Shown here: piece after piece, positions 14,528 to 22,022 of the stretch
How positions within the stretch are numbered: the first letter of the stretch is position 1
Layout: the number at the start of each line of letters is the position of its first letter
From: Leucobacter sp. UBA1945
GTDB lineage: Bacteria > Actinomycetota > Actinomycetes > Actinomycetales > Microbacteriaceae
Assembly: GCA_002336855.1 (NCBI GenBank)
Contig: DDEV01000084.1
Location: forward strand, 1 to 30,989
Length of the DNA stretch: 30,989 nt
Direction of reading: 5' to 3'
The notes under the pieces: model-generated
Database searches by the model: none
The model's input: the letters and a program-made list of their open reading frames with translations, nothing else
Told to the model about the DNA's origin: nothing
Made by a program: the position numbers and the translations under genes

Positions 14528-14533
14528 GAGACC

Positions 14534-15208
14534 GTGATTTCTTCGATTCGTGGCGAGGTGCTCTCTGCCGGCACCGGTTGGGTAGTGATCGCGGTCGGCG
14601 GCATGGGCTTTCGGGTCGAGGTGCCGACGCGCACACCGAACGCGCATCTCGATGCCTACTTAGAGCTGCATACGCAGCTTGTGGTGCGCGAAGATTCGCT
14701 CACCCTGTTTGGATTTGCCACGAGCGAGGAGCTCGAGGTGTTCGGCATTCTGCTCGGTGTCTCTGGGGTCGGGCCGCGCAGCGCGCTTGGCGTGCTCAGC
14801 GAGCTCACACCCGCGCAGGTCGCTCAGGCGGCTGCGAGCGAAGACGAGAAGCCGTTTCGCAAGGTTTCGGGCATCGGACCGAAGACCGCGAAGCTCATTG
14901 CGGTGCAGCTGGCAGGCAAGCTTGATCCGCGTATGTTCAGCGAGCATCACTTGGTAGGCGATAGTACCGCCCAGGGCGAGCAACTCAGCGGCCAGGGCGA
15001 CCCTGCATCCAAGTTGATCGTGACTCAGGGGCTCGTCGGTCTCGGCTATGCCGAATCGCAGGCGGCTGAGGCGGTGCAAGACGCGATCGCCGCGGGGGCA
15101 CCAGACGACCAAGCTGGTTTGCTGCGAGCGGCGCTCGCGTTGCTGCAGACGCCCCGACTTGGCTCGATGCGATCCTCTGCCGCGACAACTCGAAGCGGTG
15201 ATGCCTGA
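14534..15208 (+). CDS. ruvA: Holliday junction branch migration protein RuvA
   Basis: RuvA binds four-way junctions as a tetramer and loads RuvB motors. The 224-residue protein starts MISSIRGEVLSAGTGWVVIAVGGMGFRVEVP (OB-fold domain I; split motifs ISSIRGEV and GMGFRVEV), followed by YLELHTQLVVRED and LTLFGFATSEELEVF. The helix-hairpin-helix pair LLGVSGVGPRSALGVLSE and KVSGIGPKTAKLIAVQLAGKL contacts DNA, and a C-terminal UBA-like domain III (LVGLGYAESQAAEAV) contacts RuvB. Linker and tail are slightly longer than the usual 200 or so residues. GTG 14534 starts the gene, and its stop overlaps the ruvB ATG by one base. ruvC, normally immediately upstream in actinobacteria, is missing; leuA is there instead. 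Confidence 0.95.
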   Translation: MISSIRGEVLSAGTGWVVIAVGGMGFRVEVPTRTPNAHLDAYLELHTQLVVREDSLTLFGFATSEELEVFGILLGVSGVGPRSALGVLSELTPAQVAQAAASEDEKPFRKVSGIGPKTAKLIAVQLAGKLDPRMFSEHHLVGDSTAQGEQLSGQGDPASKLIVTQGLVGLGYAESQAAEAVQDAIAAGAPDDQAGLLRAALALLQTPRLGSMRSSAATTRSGDA

Positions 15209-16206
15209 TGACGGGGGAGCTCTCATCGCAGGCGGCGCCGAACGAGATCGGGTTCGAGGGCGCACTCAGGCCTGGTTCGCTGAATGAGTTTGTGGGTCAG
15301 GCGAAGGCGCGAGGGCAATTGCGTCTACTGCTCGATGCTGCGCTCATGCAGCAACGTACGCCCGATCACATCCTGTTGGCAGGCCCCCCAGGCCTCGGCA
15401 AGACCACGCTCTCGATGATCGTTGCGGCTGAGCTCGATAAGCCGCTGCATCAAACCTCAGGCCCCGCGATCCAGCACGCTGGCGACCTGGCGGCGGTGCT
15501 CTCTGCTCTAACCCCGGGCGAGGTGCTGTTCATCGATGAGATTCACCGCATGGCGCGTAGTGCCGAAGAGATGCTCTATCTCGCGATGGAAGACTTCAAG
15601 ATCGACATCATGGTCGGCAAGGGGGCGGGTGCTACCTCGATCCCGCTCGAGCTTGCGCCGTTCACGCTGGTCGGGGCTACCACCCGCGCCGGGCTGCTGC
15701 CGAACCCGCTGCGAGATCGCTTCGGGTTCACGGCCCACCTCGAGTTCTACGCAGAAGAAGAGCTCGCTTCGGTGGTGAGCCGCGCTGCCGGCCTGCTTGG
15801 CTTTGAGATCGACCCGGTCGGCGTCGAAGAGATCGCGAGCCGATCCCGCGGTACGCCGCGCATCGCGAACCGGCTGCTGCGGCGCGTGCGCGACTACAGC
15901 CTCGTGCATGGCACTCCGGGCGACCTCGCGGCGGTGAGTGCTGCTTTGGCGCTATACGACATCGATGCTCACGGCCTCGATCGCCTCGACCGCGAGGTGC
16001 TGCACGCGGTCGTCGAACGGTTCGGCGGCGGGCCGGTCGGTCTCACGACACTCGCGGTCTCGGTTGGTGAAGAAGCCGAAACCATCGAGGCGGTCGTCGA
16101 GCCGTTCCTGGTGCGCGCGGGATTGTTGAGTCGAACGCCCCGCGGCCGCATTGCGACGAGGCGAGGCTGGGAACACACAGGCATTCCGATGCCCGATGCA
16201 GTGTAG
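15208..16206 (+). CDS. ruvB: Holliday junction branch migration helicase RuvB
   Basis: RuvB is the AAA+ hexameric motor that drives branch migration with RuvA. The 332-residue protein has the N-terminal LRPGSLNEFVGQ, Walker A GPPGLGKT (59-66), TSGPAIQ, Walker B FIDEIHRM (DEIH 110-113), LVGATTRAGLLPNPLRDRFG split here as GATTRAGLL and NPLRDRFG (sensor 1 and arginine-finger region), the small AAA lid with SRGTPRIANRLLRRVRDY, and the winged-helix C-terminus with GGPVGLTTLA, TIEAVVEPFL and TPRGRIATR. Length and motifs are standard. It is co-translated with ruvA (tgatg junction). yajC follows 64 bases later. Confidence 0.97.
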   Translation: MTGELSSQAAPNEIGFEGALRPGSLNEFVGQAKARGQLRLLLDAALMQQRTPDHILLAGPPGLGKTTLSMIVAAELDKPLHQTSGPAIQHAGDLAAVLSALTPGEVLFIDEIHRMARSAEEMLYLAMEDFKIDIMVGKGAGATSIPLELAPFTLVGATTRAGLLPNPLRDRFGFTAHLEFYAEEELASVVSRAAGLLGFEIDPVGVEEIASRSRGTPRIANRLLRRVRDYSLVHGTPGDLAAVSAALALYDIDAHGLDRLDREVLHAVVERFGGGPVGLTTLAVSVGEEAETIEAVVEPFLVRAGLLSRTPRGRIATRRGWEHTGIPMPDAV

Positions 16207-16241
16207 TCTTGTATGGTTTGGCGTGACTCGCGCCGCACTCT

Positions 16242-16254
16242 GCACGTAACGTGC
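16242..16254. repeat. Short palindrome upstream of yajC
   Basis: GCACGT (16242-16247) and ACGTGC (16249-16254) flank a single A, about 17 nt before the yajC GTG. It could be a small protein-binding site or chance; nothing else in the window repeats it. Confidence 0.3.
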
Positions 16255-16270
16255 CTTCGAAAGGAAAGCC

Positions 16271-16729
16271 GTGGCTCTGGATCCGCTCTCAATTGTCATG
16301 TTCGGCCTCATTGCCGTGCTCATCTTCTTCATGTTCCGTAACGGCAAGAAGCGTCAGGCAGCTCAGCAGGAGATGCAGAACAACCTGCGTCCCGGCGCTC
16401 AGGTGATGCTGCAGTCCGGCATTTTCGGAACCATCGAGTCGGTCGACGAAGAAGAGAACCGCGTCACCGTGCGCAGCGGCGACTCGAGCATCGTCGTGCA
16501 CCGCAACGCAATTGGTCAGATCGTGACCCCGGCCGATGCTCCCGCAGAAAGCGCAGAGACCGGCGAGCTCGCACCCGACGACGATCCCGAATTCGGTGAG
16601 CGCGTAAGCGAGATCAAGAACGATGCTGCTGAGGATGCCGCCGAAGCTGAGCAGAGCAGCACCGAGGCTGTCGACGCCGCTGAAGCAGAGGCTCCCAAGA
16701 CCGACGAGGGCGACGCCCCGAAGGCCTAG
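16271..16729 (+). CDS. yajC: Preprotein translocase subunit YajC
   Basis: YajC is a small single-pass membrane protein that associates with SecDF and SecYEG. The 152-residue protein has one N-terminal membrane helix (about residues 6-21, SIVMFGLIAVLIFFMF), immediately followed by the basic RNGKKRQAAQQEMQNNLRPG split here as RNGKKR and the conserved LRPGAQVMLQSGIFGTIESV motif, with VVHRNAIGQIV after it. The last 60 or so residues are a Glu/Ala/Asp-rich acidic tail of low complexity, predicted to be disordered and cytoplasmic. GTG 16271 follows aaaggaaagcc, a good ribosome binding site. The yajC-secD-secF order is classical. Confidence 0.94.
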   Translation: MALDPLSIVMFGLIAVLIFFMFRNGKKRQAAQQEMQNNLRPGAQVMLQSGIFGTIESVDEEENRVTVRSGDSSIVVHRNAIGQIVTPADAPAESAETGELAPDDDPEFGERVSEIKNDAAEDAAEAEQSSTEAVDAAEAEAPKTDEGDAPKA

Positions 16730-16737
16730 GCCGTAGA

Positions 16738-16759
16738 GCCGGGCGCTCAGGCGCCCGGC
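16738..16759 (+). terminator. GC-rich hairpin between yajC and secD
   Basis: GCCGGGCGC (16738-16746) pairs perfectly with GCGCCCGGC (16751-16759) over a TCAG tetraloop, starting 9 bases after the yajC stop. The following atattcc is not a real T-tract, so it may attenuate rather than fully stop transcription into secD. Confidence 0.55.
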
Positions 16760-16822
16760 ATATTCCGAACGTCAGGTGAGCTCGAGCGTGCGCTTGGGTT
16801 TGCAATAGAAAGAAGTTGATAC

Positions 16823-18685
16823 GTGGCGCAGTCACCCGCAGTGAAGCGAGCCTGGCGCTCGCTTACCACGTTGCTGGTCATCATCGTTGCCTTGATTGGC
16901 GTGATCGCACTCGGTGTTTGGCGCGATGGCGCCACGTGGACGCCGAAGCTCGCTCTCGACCTGCAGGGCGGCACGCAAATCGTTCTCGCCCCGAAGCTCT
17001 CTGACGGCCAATCGGTGTCGGGTGAGCAGCTGCAACAGGCAGTCGAGATCATTCGTCAACGTGTTGACGCCTCGGGTGTCTCCGAAGCTGAGATCACCAC
17101 GCAGGGCAGCCAGAACATCTCGGTTTCGATTCCGGGCAAGGCTGATGACGCAACGCTGCAGCGCATTGAAGCGTCAGCGAAACTCGACTTCCGCCCGGTG
17201 CTCTTCCTCGGCGCGAACACCGGCGCGGCAGGAGATGCTGTGTCAGGTGCCGAGGCCGACGCGGCTGCGACTGGAGAGTCGGTCACGGGGGATCCGGAGG
17301 CTGCGGCCGATGGCGCGACGACCGACGCGACCGCCGGTGCTGACGCGTCGACAGGTGCGGATGGCGCAGCAGCAGCTGACGGCGCCACCACGGATGGCGA
17401 CACTGCAGATAGCGCCGACGCTTCCGCGGCCGATCCTGAGACCATCCCGAAGACCGCATACGACCAGGCTTGGCTCACCGAGGGCCTCATGAAGAAGTTC
17501 AACGACTTCACCTGCAGCGCTGAAGAGACGCTCGGCCTCAGCGAGGCCCCGGCTGACCGCCCGCTCGTCACCTGCGATGACACGGGTCTCTACAAGTACA
17601 TTCTCGGCCCGGTCGAGATGGGCGGCGAGACCATCACCGACGCCGTGGCCCAGGTGGCTTCGACCTCGACGGGTGCAAGCACGGGTCAGTGGGTCGTGCA
17701 GATCACCCTCGATAAGCAGGGCACTAAGACGTTTGGTGAGATCAGCAGCCGCATGTACGGCCAGCCCGAGCCCTCAAACATGTTTGCTTTCGTGCTCGAC
17801 AGCAAGGTGCTTTCGGCTCCGACAATGAACGGTGTCATTCTCGACGGTCGCCCCTCGATCAGCGGCAACTTCACTCAAGAATCGGCCCAGGTGCTTGCGA
17901 ACCAGCTGAAGTTCGGCGCGCTGCCGATCGGATTTACCGTGCAGAGCCAAGAAGACATCTCGGCAACGCTCGGCTCGAACCAGCTGCAAGCGGGTCTGCT
18001 CGCCGGTTTGATCGGCTTGCTGCTTGTCGTGGTCTACTCGATGTTCCAGTACCGCGCGCTCAGCACGGTGACGATCACCTCTCTGGCAATCGCCGGAGTG
18101 CTCACCTATCTGATGCTCACACTGCTCTCATGGCGCCAGGGCTACCGCCTCTCGCTCGCCGGCGTGGCGGGCATCATCGTGGCTGTCGGTATTACCGCAG
18201 ATTCCTTCATCGTCTACTTCGAACGTATTCGAGACGCGCTTCGTGACGGCTTTGTGCTCGATCGCGCGGTCGAGCACGGATGGAAGCGGGCGATCCGCAC
18301 AGTGCTCGCCTCGGACGGCATCAACTTCTTGGCCGCGGCGATCCTCTTCATTCTTGCCGTTGGCAGCGTGCGCGGTTTCGCGTTCACGCTCGGCCTGACC
18401 ACCCTGGTCGACGTGCTTGTGGTCGTGCTTTTCACCCACCCGGTGATGGTGCTGCTTGCTCGCACGAAGTTCTACTCCGAGGGCCACAAGTTCTCGGGCC
18501 TTGACCCGAGGCAACTCGGTGCGGTCTACCGTGGCCGTGCGCAGTTCCGCGAGCCTGTCGTGGCTTCACGCGGTGCCGCGAAGAAGGCGAAGGGCGCGCA
18601 GAAGGAAGCCGCGAAGCGGCAGACCATCGCAGAGCGTAAGGCCGCAGAGTCGGCCGGCACTGCATCGACCGGAAAGGAGAGCTGA
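16823..18685 (+). CDS. secD: Protein translocase subunit SecD
   Basis: SecD, with SecF, uses proton motive force to pull secreted proteins out of SecYEG. The 620-residue protein has an N-terminal membrane helix (about 14-33), LALDLQGGTQIVL (the conserved D1 motif) and IIRQRVDASGVSEAEI in the first extracytoplasmic domain. A second extracytoplasmic part contains VVQITLDKQGTKTF, and five more helices follow from about 385 on, including LQAGLLAGLIGLLLVVVYSMFQYR, GVAGIIVAVGITADSFIVYFERIRD and GFAFTLGLTTLVDVLVVVLFTHP. Residues about 134-206 are an Ala/Asp/Thr/Gly low-complexity insert. The C-terminus is a Lys/Ala-rich cytoplasmic tail. The GTG 16823 start has only a weak ribosome binding site. secF starts 2 bases after the stop. 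Confidence 0.96.
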   Translation: MAQSPAVKRAWRSLTTLLVIIVALIGVIALGVWRDGATWTPKLALDLQGGTQIVLAPKLSDGQSVSGEQLQQAVEIIRQRVDASGVSEAEITTQGSQNISVSIPGKADDATLQRIEASAKLDFRPVLFLGANTGAAGDAVSGAEADAAATGESVTGDPEAAADGATTDATAGADASTGADGAAAADGATTDGDTADSADASAADPETIPKTAYDQAWLTEGLMKKFNDFTCSAEETLGLSEAPADRPLVTCDDTGLYKYILGPVEMGGETITDAVAQVASTSTGASTGQWVVQITLDKQGTKTFGEISSRMYGQPEPSNMFAFVLDSKVLSAPTMNGVILDGRPSISGNFTQESAQVLANQLKFGALPIGFTVQSQEDISATLGSNQLQAGLLAGLIGLLLVVVYSMFQYRALSTVTITSLAIAGVLTYLMLTLLSWRQGYRLSLAGVAGIIVAVGITADSFIVYFERIRDALRDGFVLDRAVEHGWKRAIRTVLASDGINFLAAAILFILAVGSVRGFAFTLGLTTLVDVLVVVLFTHPVMVLLARTKFYSEGHKFSGLDPRQLGAVYRGRAQFREPVVASRGAAKKAKGAQKEAAKRQTIAERKAAESAGTASTGKES

Positions 18686-18687
18686 TC

Positions 18688-19707
18688 ATGGCTCGCAGCA
18701 CATTCGCCGAGTTCGGCAACGCTCTCTATACCGGTGAGAAGTCGATCAACTTCATCGGACGCCGCAAAACCTGGTACCTTATCGCCGCGGTGATGATCGT
18801 GATCGCGATCGTCGGCCCGCTGCTGCGCGGTGGCTTCACCTTCGGCATCGAGTTCACCGGCGGTAGCCAGTTTCAGATTCACACCACTGACGGAAACCGA
18901 GACCAGTCGCTCGCCGTTGACGCGGTCGAGTCGGTGCTTCCGGGATCGGCCCCTCGCGTCTCGATGGTTGGCCAGAGCGACATTCGGGTGCAGACCGAAC
19001 AGCTCGAAGACACCCAGTCCCGTGAACTGCATACGGCGCTCGCTGAGGCGTACGGGGTGAGCCCTGACGAAGTCACTGCCTCATACATTGGCGCGCTGTG
19101 GGGCAAAGACATTACGAGGCAGGCGCTGATCGGCCTCGGGGTGTTCATTCTCTTCGCGGCTCTCGTCATGGCCCTGTACTTCCGCACCTGGAAGATGTCG
19201 CTCGCCGCAATTATTGCGCTGTTCCACGACCTCATTCTCACGGCGGGTATCTACGGAATCTCGGGCTTCGAGATCACTCCAGCCGCGGTCATCGGCTTTC
19301 TGACCATCCTCGGGTACTCCCTGTACGACACCGTGGTGGTCTTCGACAAGATCCGCGAGAATACGTCGCCGGGTGAGCTCAACGATCGACGCACGTTTGC
19401 CGAGTCTGTGAACCTTGCAGTGAACCAGACCCTCGTGCGCTCGATCAACACCTCGGTGGTTGCGCTGCTGCCAGTTGCGTCGATCCTCTTCATCGGTGCG
19501 TTCGTGCTCGGAGCCGGAACTCTGCGAGACATCGCTCTCGCGCTGTTCATCGGTATTCTCGTCGGCGCATATTCAACGATCTTCATCGCCGCACCGATGT
19601 ACGTGCAGCTTCGACAGAACGAACCCGAGATCAAGAAGCAGGCCGCCCGTGTGCTGAAGGCTCGCGCCCGTGAGGCCGATTCGAATTCGGAGCCAAGCTT
19701 GGTGTAA
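18688..19707 (+). CDS. secF: Protein translocase subunit SecF
   Basis: SecF is the partner of SecD in the accessory Sec export complex in the membrane. The 339-residue protein has the N-terminal helix WYLIAAVMIVIAIVGPLL, then GFTFGIEFTGGSQFQI (the SecF FxGG motif). Five helices follow the extracytoplasmic domain, with ALVMALYFRTWKMSLAAIIALFHDLILTAGIYGI split here as LYFRTWKMSLAAI and FHDLILTAGIY, GFLTILGYSLYDTVVVFDKIREN and NQTLVRSINTS. An Arg/Lys/Ala cytoplasmic tail ends the protein. Length is normal. The ATG is preceded by ggaaaggagagctgatc, and only 2 bases separate it from secD, so the two are co-translated. The rel gene follows after 30 bases. Confidence 0.97.
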   Translation: MARSTFAEFGNALYTGEKSINFIGRRKTWYLIAAVMIVIAIVGPLLRGGFTFGIEFTGGSQFQIHTTDGNRDQSLAVDAVESVLPGSAPRVSMVGQSDIRVQTEQLEDTQSRELHTALAEAYGVSPDEVTASYIGALWGKDITRQALIGLGVFILFAALVMALYFRTWKMSLAAIIALFHDLILTAGIYGISGFEITPAAVIGFLTILGYSLYDTVVVFDKIRENTSPGELNDRRTFAESVNLAVNQTLVRSINTSVVALLPVASILFIGAFVLGAGTLRDIALALFIGILVGAYSTIFIAAPMYVQLRQNEPEIKKQAARVLKARAREADSNSEPSLV

Positions 19708-19737
19708 CGTTCAATCACCATAGGTGAGGAGGCGAAC

Positions 19738-21981
19738 GTGTCGAGCAACGAAACAGGTGCGCAAAACGGCGTTTCGCTGAGGCGTTTGGTGCCGCGCATC
19801 TTCTCGCGCGCTGGTGCTCCGGGTGCGGTGGATCAGCTGATCCGTACCGTGCGTAGCAGCTGGCCCAAAGCCGACCTCTCGGTGATTGAACGCGCCTATA
19901 CCGTGGCTGAGCGGGCACACCGCAGCCAGAAACGTCGCAGCGGCGAGCCCTACATCACCCACCCGATTGCGGTCGCACAGATTCTTGCAGAACTCGGCGT
20001 TGCCCCGGTGGCGATTGCCGCTGCGCTTTTGCACGACACCGTCGAAGACACCGACTACTCGCTCGACCAGCTGACCGCTGAGTTCGGCGAAGAGATCGCG
20101 ATGCTTGTCGACGGCGTCACCAAACTCGACAAGGTGAAGTACGGCGAGTCTGCGCAGGCAGAGACCGTGCGCAAGATGGTCGTCGCAATGTCGAAAGACA
20201 TCCGCGTGCTGATGATCAAGCTCGCCGACCGACTTCACAACGCGCGCACCTGGGGCTTCGTCGCTGCCGACTCCGCCAAGCGCAAGGCTCAAGAGACGCT
20301 CGAAATCTATGCGCCGCTCGCTCACCGGCTCGGCATCCAGTCGATGAAGACCGAGCTCGAAGACCTTTCGTTCGCGGTGCTGAAGCCGAAGCTGTACGCC
20401 GAGATCGAGAATCTCGTCTCGCAGCGCAATCCCAAGCGCGAAGAGCTCGTCGGGCAGGTGATTGCCTCGATTGAGGCCGACCTGCGAGAAGCCAAAGTGC
20501 GTGGCGAGGTGACCGGCCGCCCGAAGGAGCTCTACTCGATCTACCAGAAGATGGTGGTTCGCGGTCGCGACTTCGACGATATCTACGACCTCGTCGGAAT
20601 TCGAGTGCTCGTCACGTCGATTCGCGACTGCTACGCAGTGCTCGGAGCCGTGCATGCGCGCTGGACTCCGATTCCAGGGCGCTTCAAGGACTACATCGCG
20701 ACCCCGAAGTTCAACCTCTATCAGTCGCTGCACACCACGGTGCTGGGCCCGGATGGTCGCACGGTTGAGATTCAGATTCGAACCTTCGAGATGCACCAGC
20801 GCGCCGAGTACGGCGTGGCTGCGCACTGGAAGTACAAGCAGGGCGCGAACCGCAACTCAGCCTCGAACGACATGGCCTGGCTCGCGCACATCAGCGACTG
20901 GCAGGCCGAGACAGAAGACCCGAGCGAGTTTCTCGATGCGCTTCGCTTCGAGATCGGTGCGAAAGAGGTTTACGTCTTCACGCCAAAGGGGAGGGTCATC
21001 GGTCTTCCCGAAGACGGCACGCCGGTCGACTTCGCGTATGCCGTGCACACCGAGGTCGGCCACCACACGATGGGCGCGCGCGTCAACGGCCGGCTGGTCC
21101 CGCTCGAGACAGCCCTGCACAACGGCGATGTGGTCGAGGTGTTCACCTCTCGGGACCCGAACGCGGGGCCGAACCAGGGATGGTTGAATTTCGTCAAGAG
21201 CAAGCGCGCGCACTCGAAGATTCGCCAGTGGTTCACGAAAGAGCGCCGCGAAGAGGCTGTCGAGACCGGCAAGAACGAGCTCACCAAGGCGATGCGCAAG
21301 CAGAACCTGCCGCTGCACCAGCTCATGAACTCGGAGGCGATCAAAGAGGTCTCGGCCCAGCTGCGTTACGTCGACGTCACGGGGCTATTCGCCGGCATCG
21401 GAGAGGGCCATGTCTCTGCGCAGTCTGTGATCGAGAAGATCACCTCGATCATCGAGCGCGAAGAGAACGTCGCAGAGGCCGCGGAGCCGATCGTTTCGGC
21501 GCAGCCGTCGCGCGCCCGCAAGCGCGAGTCTGACTCCGGCGTGATCGTCGAGGGCGCTGACGACGTGCTCGTGAAGCTCGCAAAGTGCTGCACTCCCGTG
21601 CCAGGCGATGAGATTCGTGGCTTCGTGACGAAGGGGCAAGGCGTATCGGTGCACCGCGTCGATTGCCCGAACTTCGTTGCGCTCGCGAACCAAGAAGACC
21701 GCCTCATCAACGTCGCGTGGGCGCCAACCTCGAAGAGCGTCTTTCTCGTCCAGATTCAGGTCGAGGCGCTCGACCGTTCTGGCCTGCTCTCCGATGTGAC
21801 CCGGGCGCTGTCTGAGCACCACGTCAACATTCTCTCCGCCTCGGTCAATACGTCGAGCTCGCGCCTCGCCATCAGCCGCTTCGTCTTCGAGATGGCCAAC
21901 GCGACTCATCTCGACCACGTATTGAACGCAGTGCGGCGCATCGAGGGCGTCTACGACGCCTATCGAGTGAATTCGGGCTAG
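19738..21981 (+). CDS. rel: Bifunctional (p)ppGpp synthetase/hydrolase Rel
   Basis: Rel makes (p)ppGpp from GTP/GDP and ATP under amino-acid starvation and hydrolyses it otherwise. The 747-residue protein has an HD hydrolase domain (SGEPYITHPIAVAQIL, LLHDTVEDT with HD at 99-100, IKLADRLHNART). The synthetase domain reads GRPKELYSIYQKM (260-272), RGRDFDDIYDLVGIRVLV with the R-x-F-D-D form expected of bifunctional enzymes, and YQSLHTTVLGPDGRTVEIQIRT. It is followed by TGS (about 403-470), a zinc-finger-like region with KLAKCCTPVPGDEI, and a C-terminal ACT domain (about 675-747). Both active sites look intact. GTG 19738 follows a strong gaggagg site 30 bases after secF. The secDF-rel order is standard in actinobacteria. 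Confidence 0.97.
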   Translation: MSSNETGAQNGVSLRRLVPRIFSRAGAPGAVDQLIRTVRSSWPKADLSVIERAYTVAERAHRSQKRRSGEPYITHPIAVAQILAELGVAPVAIAAALLHDTVEDTDYSLDQLTAEFGEEIAMLVDGVTKLDKVKYGESAQAETVRKMVVAMSKDIRVLMIKLADRLHNARTWGFVAADSAKRKAQETLEIYAPLAHRLGIQSMKTELEDLSFAVLKPKLYAEIENLVSQRNPKREELVGQVIASIEADLREAKVRGEVTGRPKELYSIYQKMVVRGRDFDDIYDLVGIRVLVTSIRDCYAVLGAVHARWTPIPGRFKDYIATPKFNLYQSLHTTVLGPDGRTVEIQIRTFEMHQRAEYGVAAHWKYKQGANRNSASNDMAWLAHISDWQAETEDPSEFLDALRFEIGAKEVYVFTPKGRVIGLPEDGTPVDFAYAVHTEVGHHTMGARVNGRLVPLETALHNGDVVEVFTSRDPNAGPNQGWLNFVKSKRAHSKIRQWFTKERREEAVETGKNELTKAMRKQNLPLHQLMNSEAIKEVSAQLRYVDVTGLFAGIGEGHVSAQSVIEKITSIIEREENVAEAAEPIVSAQPSRARKRESDSGVIVEGADDVLVKLAKCCTPVPGDEIRGFVTKGQGVSVHRVDCPNFVALANQEDRLINVAWAPTSKSVFLVQIQVEALDRSGLLSDVTRALSEHHVNILSASVNTSSSRLAISRFVFEMANATHLDHVLNAVRRIEGVYDAYRVNSG

Positions 21982-22022
21982 TTTTCGGTGCTTTTCGGCC
22001 TGATCCCGCGAAGCTGATGCGA

